Below are positions 1 to 11,600 of a stretch of 64,000 nt of DNA, piece after piece. The notes beneath the pieces were generated by a model. That model saw only the letters and a program-made list of their open reading frames with translations. It was not told where the DNA came from and did no database searches. The stretch lies in NCBI RefSeq assembly GCF_031877795.1, contig NC_133940.1, forward strand, positions 12,587,985 through 12,651,984. The letters are read 5' to 3'. The translations under genes were made by a program, and so were the position numbers. Origin of the DNA: Strix aluco. Its lineage: Eukaryota > Chordata > Aves > Strigiformes > Strigidae. Position 1 is the stretch's first letter, and each line of letters begins with the position of its first letter.

Positions 1-3000
1 TAGACACTGACGGACAAGAAGTGACAACTCTTTGGCACGGCAGTTGGGAAGGCTGACATCCCAGCTTTCCAATCCATTCAAGGCAGATATCCCCCGAAAA
101 GTTCAACAGTGCAGAGCATTTTCCCTGGTTCACTGTAAAGTCTGGCACCTGAATTTACAGCCCTCATCACAGACTGCCTAAGCTAAGCTTCCAGACATGC
201 ACTTATGTATCTGTAATGGCCAATAGCTCATAAGATATTCTATTTACCCTGCAGTTCATGCTGGTGAGGTCAGGTCTGGGGTGTATGCGGGTCAGGTTGC
301 AGGGCATGTTCAGATCCTCTGATTTAAATCTGTTTAAAACAGTTCCACAGCATGCACATCACATTTCAAACAGTTGCTAATTGCTTCAGATTTTTGGAAG
401 CACCTAAATCCCCCAAGAGCCTGTAGGTTTAAACAAATTACCCTTAAAAATTAACATAAGAAGAGAGAAGCTCTATTAAATGCCATATGCTTTTTTAACT
501 TGAATGCTACTGTGTTAAAAAAATAATAGTCCCTGAAATGAATCATCAAAAGAAACACACATCAATTGCAAGAAATTTTAATAAGCTGTTCTGTGTATTA
601 AAATGAATCTCAAAGCCAATATTATATTGTGAAATCAATCACTCTTAATCCTTGCATCTGAAAATTTGCTGTGACTTTGAGACCAAAACCAAATCTGCTG
701 CTTTCTCCGCTTAATGCAGAGAAAGTGCAGCCACAGGTTTACGCAGTGACTCAGCTGTAAACACCATCCCATTGTTCCAAATTAGTCCCAGTAGCCAAGA
801 AGCTGGACGAACAGCCAGGTCCTAGTCATTGAAGGCCTCTGGTCTGACATATAAGCGACCAGATGCAGACCAAAGTTAGCAAAACCGCAGCTGGCCCTTT
901 GAGGACAGCTTTTTAGTCAACAAGAGGGAGGACGGCTGAGAGACAAGGCAAATGCGAGCTCCAGGCAGATGTCAGGAAGCACCTGGGAGGGCGACTGTCG
1001 GGAAGGACTTGCCAGAAGCAATCACCATGCTGCAGCACTCGGCTGTCGCAAGAAAATGTGCTGCTGGCTGTGCTGAAAATGATGGGGGAGCTGGCACCTT
1101 CAGGGGAGTCAGCTGGAAGAGAGAGGAAGAGGCCTCCCTCCCTATTTTCCTACCATTTCTATGTAAAATCTTGCTTCTACCTCTGGTGAAGGCTCCCAGT
1201 AGAGCACTTGTTCCCCAGTCCCACAGTACCTGGGGATTGAGAGGACACTTCAGCCAAGTGGCTGGGCAGAAGAGCAGATGAAATAAGGTGCACTTTATCC
1301 CATACGCAAGCTGAAGCCATGATTAATTGACATAATGCAATATAGCAGCTTTTCATTGGAGAAACTGCTGTGAAAGTTGTTTAGCCTTTTTCATTAGGAA
1401 GCCTTACTTTTAAAGATTGTAGCTGTGCATTGAATGCTCCCTCAGGCCATGCCTTGGCAGGCAGCTCCTCAGCCCAAGAGAGATCTTTTGTCTTGGGTTC
1501 TCTCTTCACTTCTTCCACAGGCTCCAAGTATTGTTCCAGATCCCATGTAAATGCCTTGCTCCTTCCAGATGCAGCCCTTACCTGAAGGTCCCTGCTGATG
1601 TCCATCGCTCCCCTTGCTCTACTCTCTCCCACAGCACCCAGGGCCACAGTGGAGCCTGGTGGCCCTCCCTGCACAGTGCATAGACCATGACTTTGGCAGG
1701 GCCACCGTAAGTGACAGGTTACCCTTGGGTCTCTCTTGGCTGCTGACATTTGGATTAGAGCATTTCTGTTCCTCCACCTCTCCCTCACCTCTGGTTGCCT
1801 GTTCACACTTATCCTTGCCCATTGCTGGGACTTTCTCCCTTTCTGCCTGCTCCTCTGATAGTTTCTTTGTCTCCTTAAATGTCTCTCCCTTTTGTTTTTC
1901 TTTTACCAGTGCGGACAGATGCTGTTCCCATGGCATGGGGATGGTCTGATTCCCCAGGACCTTACTGCAGCCACACTGGGGAGCATCTCCCCCAGCCAGG
2001 GCAGCGTGCTGGGAGCAAGGGAGCTGGGACCACTGCACTGAAGGGCTCCCTGGAGGGACTGTGCTCTCCTTGCAGAGACGCTTTCTCCTGAGCATCTTCA
2101 CTTCATTTCCCCACTCTGTTCCCATACAAAGCAGGGCAGGCAGCATCCTGGCAGACTTGCTCACTGCCACACCTGGCCCTTGCACAGGAGTTCAGGGGAG
2201 GTTGATGGCTCCTCCCAGCCCATGCTGGAGGACAGGCTCTGGAGCTAGCTACTCCCTCCACACTTCCCTCTCAGCAAGAGGAAATCCCCTCTCAACTGCA
2301 TGGACTCCAGGCTGTTCTTTAATGTCAGGCTCTGGCCCCTGGCCAGAAGGGGTGGGTGGCATTTCTACCTCCTTGATATGTCAGTGCAGCCTGGCGGGGG
2401 GCTGCTGTGAGCAGGACACCACTGTTTCACTGTGTCCCTTCACTGCTGTTGCACTGTAACGATTTTGGGAAAGTAGGATGAGGTCTGTAGCAGGAGGGAG
2501 AAGCCCTCTGTTTCCCCAAGCTATGGCCCTGCATTGATGGGGAAAGTCACTGCGGAGGATGCATGCACAGTGACTTTCCCCACCAATGCAGGGCAGAGAT
2601 TTTTTGGGTTAGTACCCACCAAAGCAGTTACTTTGGCAGCCAAAGCCTCCTGCTGTCTCTCTGGCAAAGGGGACGGCAGGCACCAAATCTGTTCTCTGCC
2701 TTCTCCCTGTTGAAAGTGGCCATGCATAATTTATTCTACTCAGCTGCTGTCATGGTACAGCTTTAATGCACACTGATTCGGTTACCAGCAGAGCTGGCAG
2801 GGACAGGGATGGTCTGTTAGGAGCTGACTGCAGGTCCCTGAGCCCCTGAAGGTTAGAAAAGGGCAGGTCTGCATTGTCCCCATCCCTCCCTCCTGCTCAC
2901 AACAGTTGCCATGTGGTCTGCAGCTCACAGCCTTTCCTGATGGGATAATCCGTGGCTAAACCCTGTGAGTACCAGATGGAGTTCAGGCCTGTTCATTCTC

Positions 3001-5386
3001 TGTGTTAATAATCCAGAAAGTCATTAATTTCTTTCTTATGCATTGTGGCAGTTTTTAGTCATTGGGTTTTGTTTTGGTTTGTTTTTTTTCTTTTTAAATG
3101 TGGTCAGATGGTGACATGAACATGCTTTTCTGAGATTCCCCGTGGAGTTAGCCCGGTGCATATTTGATCATCCTCAGCTTGCAAGACAGCTCTCCTAGTC
3201 CAAGATTTGAAAGCAGGGTTACTGTCTGAGCCAGCACAATGAACAAGAGAAAAGTTATTTTTCAAATGGGAAGGCTGCAGCCCTCAGCTCTGCTTTGCAA
3301 ATATGAAACTCTATAAAAGCCATTCCTTCCAGATGCTCACTGCTGAAATCCTGCTGCTCTGAGCACCTGCTCAAAATTAAGCAAATGCTTTGCTTAAACT
3401 CGAATTTAAGCACATGCTTGTGTGCTTTGCTGACCTGGGGCCCACCAGTGCACCAGACCTCCGAAGGTAACAGGAGGAAGCAGCAGCAAGTTGATACTGG
3501 TAGATGGGAAGGAAAGAGGCAGCTCCCTCCCCAGTTTAAAGGGATGAGGTGTGGGTGGTGCAGGGAGAGAAGATAAGTTGTTTTACTCTTCTGACTGAGA
3601 TCAGAAAGATGACAGCCCACTGTGGCTAGTGTGGATGTCTGGGTCACTAGAGGGTTTTGTTTGTGCTTAATGACGTTGCTGTCTAACCACCCAAGTCTTG
3701 GCAGCCCTCTCCATCCCTCCTGACCTTGCATATATACCTAGCACCTCCCAGGGTTGACAAGTGATTACAACAACCAGTCCAGTGCCAAGGCTTGTTGCTG
3801 TGTTGAGCTGAGGACTAGGTAGAACCTGCCGGAGGATCTCAGGACCTCACTGCACAGTGCAGGTCAGGGGCTGGTTCCCAGCATTGCCAGCAAATTCTGG
3901 ATATCAGTGTTAGAGAAATCTGCCTTCTTGCTACACTATGAAGGCATGTTTATGCTTGGTTTGGTTTTATCAGCAGGAGCTGGTTTCTCGTGTTTGTTTT
4001 TTCTGCGGGGTTTTTCGTTTTGAAGAGTTTTGCAACTTTGTCTCAGACAGTGTCTGTGCTTCAGCCAGAGAGATGGGTACCCATGGCCCCGCAGGTGTTG
4101 GGGACAGCTGGGGCACCCAGCGAGCACTGCCTGGTCCCCATGCAGCCCTGGCAAGGGAACCGCCATGTAGCAACCTGAAACTTCATTAGAAAAAATCATA
4201 TTCTCTAATTGAGGGCTTGTGCTACTGGTGTTGCTGTCTGAGCTTGCTGCCAGGAGCAGATGCCTTTGAGGAGCTGCTCTGCAGACACCCCAGGCCCCTC
4301 CCACTCCACAGCTGCCCATGGTGGGAGGTCCGACTTGCACCGAGGACTCGATTTTTGAGTCGAAATACCCCAAAAGCTGGGCCAGAGGCTTTGCTTAGCC
4401 TTAACTCTCTGTGGCTCAGCCATCACTCCTAGATCCCTCCTGCCCAGCATCACCAGCTTTCTGGCCGGGAGAGCAACAGAGCCAGACTTGTCTCTGCTGC
4501 CTGACAATGCTCAGGCCAGGAGGGAATGTGTGCCTCGGCCGTATGCTGCCAGTGAAGGGTGGCCTTGGTGGTTGGAGGTGAACCTGGAGCTGAGCAAATG
4601 GCCGGCTCTGTGCAGCCTGGGCCAGCCCTGCTGCCTGCAGCCCAAAACCTGCTCCTCTCCCCACCGCCACCCCTCTCTTTGCCAGGGGGAACCGGAGTGT
4701 TATGCCCAAGGAAGGAGGGAGCGGGAAAGGTGCCACTGAGCACAGGCTCCCCTGTGCCTTGTGGCCTCCAGAAAAGTAGTGTCCCTTTTCTCAGCAGAGC
4801 CAACAAGCCTCCAGCTGGGCAATAACAGCTACAGCACAGCTCTTGTGGATTTGATGCCTAAGGAGACATAAGGAGTTTGCAGACAAGTTCAAAGGTGCAA
4901 CAAATCTGGGTACACAAGCTCAGTTTTGTCCTCTGAGATCTAGAAAGCGTGAAGAAATCAATCCCTTTCCTTGTTGCCATTAATTTGAAGTGTTGAACAT
5001 TAATAATTAATTATTTGCGTTAGGTCCTAAAAAATACTTGATAAAGCAGACTGCTCTGCCTCAGCACTTTCCTCAGCAGAGGCTGTCTTCCTTAATATCT
5101 GCAGGACAGGTGCTACAGCCCTGCAGGAGTGGGGGACCTCAGAGTAAGGAGGGGTCTGCACCTCCTGCAGCCCCTCGATTTGGCAGCTGGCTTGTCCAGC
5201 CTGGGCAGGGCGAGCAGCTGCAAAATCAGGCTTCCCTCTCCCCAGAAACTGCTTTTGCCTTGACCCACTGCTGCTCTGGGGTAAAACACCCCTGGTGCAA
5301 AGGCAAGGTGGTGATGGTCAGGAGAGGCAGTGGGCCAAGGTGAGTCAGAGCCATCCCTCAGCCGGGGCCATCCATTCCCATTGCAG
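1..5386 (+). other. GAB3: GAB3 intron upstream of the first exon in the window
   Basis: No PH-domain exon is visible here, and the first recognisable GAB3 exon begins at 5387 after a TTGCAG acceptor, so this is read as the 3' part of a large intron. Several open frames on both strands have no recognisable domains, no matching splice sites and lie in GC-rich sequence, so they are not called as genes. The one structured element is the inverted repeat at 2526-2594. Confidence 0.75.
2526..2594. repeat. Near-perfect 27-bp inverted repeat (hairpin)
   Basis: The left arm (2526-2552) and the reverse complement of the right arm (2568-2594) agree at 26 of 27 positions, with a 15-nt loop that contains GCATGC. 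The single mismatch is A opposite C on the + strand, which would be a G-U wobble in a minus-strand transcript. Pairing stops at both arm ends. The size (69 nt) resembles a pre-miRNA hairpin, but a young inverted-repeat insertion is equally possible. It lies inside the GAB3 intron. Confidence 0.9.
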
Positions 5387-5603
5387 GTTCGGTGGAGAGC
5401 CTGTCTCACACAACCTCGTCCCCACAGCCATCGCCGGCCGCCTCCACCCACACCTCCCGCATCGCTGATCCCTCCTTCTCAGTCAACCATGCTGCTGCTG
5501 ACGTGTCTGCCGCAGAGGAGACCCCCAGCGAGTCAGAGTCGGTCTTCCTCCCCGACTACCTCTTCCTCTCCAACTGCGAGTCGGGCAAGCTCAGCCACAA
5601 CAG
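5387..5603 (+). CDS. GAB3: GAB3 coding exon (first in window, after the PH-domain exons)
   Basis: The acceptor is TTGCAG|GT and the donor CAG|GTAGGT. The first two bases complete a codon begun in the previous exon, and the last two (AG) begin an arginine codon completed at 6053. It encodes the Ser/Pro-rich linker after the PH domain, including the acidic ETPSESE stretch and the LPDYLFLSNCESG block that matches human GAB3 (LPDYLVLSNCETG). Confidence 0.93.
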
Positions 5604-8600
5604 GTAGGTCTGGGGTCTAGCAGATGCACTGGGCTGGAGCTGCCCTCTGCCTGCCCAGTGATGCCCTGGGAAACTGGGGCAAACTGGTCCCTGAGCCCAC
5701 CACTCAGGGTAGGCGTCCAAGCACAACAGGGGGTCCCCCACTTAATCCAATTTACAGGGGGCTTTTCGTAGTGCAGATTAGCAGTCGAGCGTCATATGTT
5801 GGTCCTGTCCCTTTCCAGGGTGGGTGGCTGGGGACCTCACATACAGCCTCCCTCCGGACAGCCTTTCTGCCTGCTGCTGCTCAAGGTGCTCCACAAAGTG
5901 CCCCAGCCCAGCTCAGAGGGGACCTTCCACAGCCATAGGGAAGGGATGGATTTTGTCCCGAACTGTGGGGTTGGGTTTTTTTTGTTGTGAGCTTGCTCAG
6001 TTGCAACCAGGAGAAAAGGAAAGTGCAGGTCCTGACCTCTGTGTCTGTGCAGGTGTGACAGCTGGTCGAATTCAGACAGATCTCTGGAGCAAACCTCATC
6101 AGACGATGTTTTTGTCGACTCCTTGCAGTCCCAGCCCTCTTTGTACCTTGTACAGCCGTCCAGCACTGGCAGTGTGCACCAGGACGGGGCCCCATTGGCA
6201 AATCCCAGCACCATGTCCAGGAACATAGACATTAGCGGGCCACCCAGTGACTTTTCCTCCTCTTCTCCACTGCTGGGGACGCCGCTGACACCAACCTTTC
6301 AGATTGACAAGAGCCAAAATGCACTGCCCTACGGTGTAACTCAGCTGGACATCCTGTCCAACACGCCCCCGCCGCGGCCACCCAAGCCAACGCACTTCTC
6401 AGACAGGAGAGGGGATGAGGTGGGCGGTGGAGCCCTCCAGAATGGGCACGCAGGGATCTGCCGAGCTCAGGTTGCTCTGGTGCCCAGGAGGATCTCCTTG
6501 TCCAGCTTGGACAACGTGAGGAACTGGAAAGGTGAGTGCATTTCTGAGAGCCAGCAAAGCAGGACCCATGTGAGGGATGGAGCTGCCCACAAGCACAGAG
6601 CGGGTGCCCACCTCCAGTTGTGCCTCCCTGTCCTCCCCTCTGTGAAATCATACACCACCCAAAGCAACCCGAAATGCTTTGGGTGAATCCAAGTAGGATT
6701 TAGACCTGTCCCTCACATTCCGCTAGTTCTCTGTAAAAGCCCCTCAGTGTGTACACACAGGCAGCAATTTGACTGTGATCTCTTCAGGGTGCTTCACGAC
6801 TTGCTAGTTTTCCATGCCCCCTCCCTCTCCAAAATAGCAGTAGAAAAAAATGAAAAGCCAGCCATTGATCCAGGCAATGCCACACTCTCTGTTTATGCAG
6901 GTCAAAACACAAAATGCCTCTGTAGCTGTGCTGCTTTGCTACATCCAGTCCTTTCCATAACAGCAGTGTGTCTTTTTGCAGCTTAGAGTAAAGAACGGGA
7001 AGCCAGGGAGACATTGGGGATGGAATGTAATCCCAGTTGAACCAGGGACTCTGTGTGTCCTTAGGCAAATCCCACTCTGTCCTTGCACTTCAGTCAGGGT
7101 AGCCTGAAAACCTACTGCAAAGCAGGGCTCTGTTGAAGTTCTGCTCTGAGCTGAGGTGACTTTTCCACTTGTTCTTGAAACACCATCATGGCAAACAAAA
7201 ATAACAGTCAAAAACCCAGAACATCAAGGTGTCAAAAACCAGATACACAATATGAGAAAGTTTTATTTTGTGGAGTCACAGAACAGAGGGAGACATCTGG
7301 AATACCTGGCCAGAAATCAAGTATTTTGCAGTGATATGTCATTTTTGATGAGGAAGAAAATGTAGGTTTTTAAGGACAAGCATCCCTTTAGACTTCGTAG
7401 TTTGAATGACCAAGTGGTGTTTGGGGCTGTTAGATCTTGCTCTTAAAGCTCAGAAGCTAAAGCAAGGAGACATCTGTCCAGCCTGTTTATCAGTGTACAA
7501 ACAGTTCTTGGAAGGTTTCTGGAGAAACACCCATCAGTGGAATTGGTATTCTTAATTATCAGTTATATTTGGTTGTTCCCCAAAAGGTGCTGCTCTTGTT
7601 TCTGCACATGTGCCGCTCAAACACCGCCAACGTGCTTGAGACAGTTAATGTTCCTCCAAACCAATTTACGCCAAAATGTTTTTAAGAGGATTAAGTGGCT
7701 GAATGTCATGTTCTGCTACTGTGCTGCAAGGTTATCTCTGCCTGACAGGGGGCAGCAATGAATTAATAAGTGCTGCTATTTTTTCTTACTCTAAGTGCAG
7801 CTGAAACTATTTGAAAGGTTAAACTCTGAATTCAAATGTGTTTAACAAGAAGATCAGAAGACGAAACAGGGAGAAAACAGCTGTTCCTCACCAGCTCCCA
7901 GAGTGAGCCCACTCGAGTTATTTACTTCATTTTTTGCCCTTGGCAACCTGTAAAAGCTGAACAGATTTAATTAACCCAGTGCAAACGCAGCATATGCTGG
8001 TTGCAGTACCATGAAGGGGAACAAGCTGTACACATGTAAGGCACCTGTATCCTGGCATCTGCCCGAGCATTGTGCCTGAATGTCTTTTTGCCAAAATAAT
8101 AAATAAATGTAGCTGTCCCAGTACAGTGTGTCTATCTGAATATATATCACACTAACAGTATTGCTTTGTTCTTGCTTAGCTCTTTTGCCTTTTATGTTGA
8201 TACCATCACAAAGACCCCCAGTTGCAGTGCATTATTAACATCTCCACCAGAAGAGCAGGAACTGGATTAACATGGTTGCAGGGTGTTAATGCATTCCCAC
8301 AGAAAAGCCATTTTCTTCACAGAGAATAATTTTCAAGAAAAGGATGGTAGTTGTAAGCATCTCTCACTGCTGATCTGCTATGCACTGAATACCGAAGTTC
8401 AGGTTTTTTGCCTTTTGCTTCAAAAATAAAATTGACCTACACCAAGACAAAGGCCACCCACACACGGGGACACTGTGACTGGTGACCTTTTCCCTGTCTG
8501 TTTGTTCCCCATCAGCTTGAGCCACTTGCACCACATCAGCATTTCTGGGTGACAAGGAGAAGAATTTCTCTCCTACCATTAAGTTTTCCTATGCACTCTC

Positions 8601-11600
8601 TGTACAATAACATGTGCTTCCCTGGCACCTTACATACGAGGCTTCTAAATAACTTTCCAAACAGTAATGAATTAATATTCCCGACGGTCCCTTTGCATAT
8701 AATTTCCCCAATTTGACAGATGGGAAAACAGAGCAGGACTAGAGCAGGAGCTAGCTTAAGTTTTTGCTTGGTTGCTTGCTCTCCACACCACACCAGTCTT
8801 TCTCCTCAACTGCTTGCGTTACAGGAAGCATGAGTTACAGCTGGATTATACATGAACATGTTCCTTGGTTTCATCATACTTAAAATAGATGTAATCACTC
8901 TTGAAATGCTATTGAGTTGGTTCTGGTCTTAAGTGTCATTGGATTTCCTCATTTAGGATAAATACTAGGAGTTATAGAACCTTTATAAAGCTCTTAATTA
9001 TTTTAGAGCCATATGCTTTACTCCAGAATTATCTCTGTAAGGTTGCACTGCCTTACCACATTTTTAATCACTTTTTTTTTCCTTGCAGCAGACATGGAAG
9101 GCAGTTCCTTAAGAAGTCGGGATAAGAGGCTTAGCTTGAATTTGGTAAGTACTCTGCTTGCATAAATTTAAAACACTGGCACATAACAAACTTCAGAAAG
9201 TGAATCATTTCACATCCTGATACTCAATCATTCCTCTCCTGTGTGTGTTCAGCAGAAGAATAAAAAAATGGAAGAAGCACTTGGCTTTGGGCAACTTCCG
9301 TGCTGCTTCTTCACAACTGCAGGAAGCCTTTGAGAGAAGAGGGAGGGGGAGGCTACAACACTGGGCACTCTGTTTTTAAAGTCAATGAAGCCAGGTCTGT
9401 TGTGAAAAGGGATACCAGTAACCTCAAGAATTAAACTGTTGACCAGAAGCATCTGGGAAAACTGCTTATCTCTTGAAAAAAGGGTCTAAAGAACCCTATC
9501 ACTTCATGATCCTGAGGGATATCTCCTCTCTAGGACATAGGAAAATCTCTGCTCTCAAAGTGCCTGTGACTCAGAGCTCTGTCAGTCCAAAGCTTCCTGA
9601 CTGAGCCTTTGATAGACATGGTTATATGTAGCACCATCACACATCACATAACCAGTCTTCTGCCTGGCACTGGATACTGTCTTCTGTGTGGGAGATCCTT
9701 TGCTGTTTGTATGGAAGCTCTGGTGGTGGGCAACTTTTATTTTTCTCCCCTTTGAAAGCTTGCAAGGTTTCTATTCAATCCTTCTTGCCACTCAGTCAGC
9801 ACTAACCTGCATGAAATAAATTTCTAGTGTTTATTCTCAACTATCAGAACCAACTTGTAGGTCTGTGTGGCTGCTCTCTCAGCTTCCACATTTGCAAAAA
9901 TCTGGTTCATCAGATGTTCTCCCTTCAGACTTTTCTTGTATGAAGGATCCTCCTTCATTTATAGGTCAGAATTACTGCTGGGAGAGGCAAGTGCAGCCTC
10001 ACTGAAATTGGAGGATTTAACCTACTTAAGTCACCAGTAAGTTTGGTTCTAGTTTCCAGCAGCGACTTGCAAAGCTCAGAAGTGCACTTCTCCAAGGGTG
10101 GAGTGTGCATCCGAACTCATGTGTTTGTCTCATGTCTTTCCAGCTTGTGCCTCTCAGAAAGGTCATGTCAGGACTCTTCTGGCCTGGGTCTTGGCTCAGA
10201 TCTGTGGCCAGCTCACAGCACCTGGCTTGCAGGGGGTTAGCTATTCATTTATTGACCCGTTTCTCTTTTTTTTTTTTCTCCTTTGCTTCTGAAGCCCTGT
10301 CGGTTCTCCCCACTCTACTCAACTGCTTCGGACATCACAGAGGACAGCTACGTGCCCATGCGCCCCAGCACCTCTCCCTCTGCGCCCGGCTCCGACTGTT
10401 CACCCGACGGCTATATCCCCATGAGCCCTGGCTCAGCCACGTTTACCTTCCCTGTCGTCAGCACTGAAAAACTCACCAGCCCATTACCTGAGCTTCCCTC
10501 GGACCTGGAGCCCCCTCCAGTGAACCGAGACCTCAAGCCTCGTAGGAAATGTAAGCCCAAACCTAAGGTGCAGTTGGCAGCCAAGGCATCCTGATAGCAG
10601 GGACATGGGTGACCTCCTTTGGTAGTGTCCTTGGAACATTTTAAAGCACTTCATGCTCTAGAAGAGAGATTGAATTGCTGTGTAAGTGGCTTATAGTACC
10701 GTAACAGGATGCGTCTGCAGGGTCGTTTGTGAGCAGAGGAAGAGCATCCATGCCTACTTTTCCAGTCAAAGTGGCTGCATTAGCATGGTGCATGGCTTCA
10801 GATTCACTCTGACTGCAAATGACCAAACAGACATAGCCTTGGAGGCTACATCCTGCAGCTCTGAAGTACATGTGCTGCTGTCTCACCAGCTCCCTGACCT
10901 TCCAGGAGCAGCACATCCAGGCACTCAAATACCTAAACTTGTGGGGGCTGTTGGTTAAACCTTGGTTGGGTAGGCGCAGCTATCTTGGTTTAATTAGGAA
11001 TTTCCCACAGATGCTTTTACTGATGGTAATTTTCCACTTCTGCTTTTCATGGCATCTCCAAGATCTGGGTTGCACTTCCAGAGGATATACTGGGGACAAA
11101 ATTCAGCTTTGCAGCAGAGAAATTGCCTAAACCTAGCCTACATTAGAGTTCTTTGGGCTGCAGAGCTACAGGGGAAATCGACTGGGGACAGAGATTTAGA
11201 CCATTGCCAGGAAGCAAAGCAAGCTCGGGTCCTTTCTTAGAGGGTTTTGAGAATGGAGTGAAAAACGTACATTGACTAGTGAGAGGAATGATTGTGATCT
11301 CCATGTGTAGGACCTTTTTGTTTTGAAGAGAGCCCAAAACGTGTGTTGACCTGTAGGTAGAACTGGCCTCTCCTCCTGGAGGCAGCATATGCAGAGCAGA
11401 TCTGAGGCAAGCACATGGATCTTGTGGGGCATTTGCTTTCCTTATGCCCGTTGTATTTATTCTGGTTTTTTAGGGTAAATGAGGGACTTTGCTTTCTAGC
11501 ACTGACCGAAGTGGTCATTTGTTACTGATTTCTGTCTTGGTTATATCAGTTATGTTCTGTGAAATACTCTGTTAGTTTCTTGCTGTTAATATAAAACTGC

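Noticed and set aside
1619-2185. 188-codon open frame on the minus strand in the GAB3 intron
   Set aside because: It is GC-rich sequence, with no recognisable domain and no splice or promoter context. Overlapping frames on both strands suggest chance.
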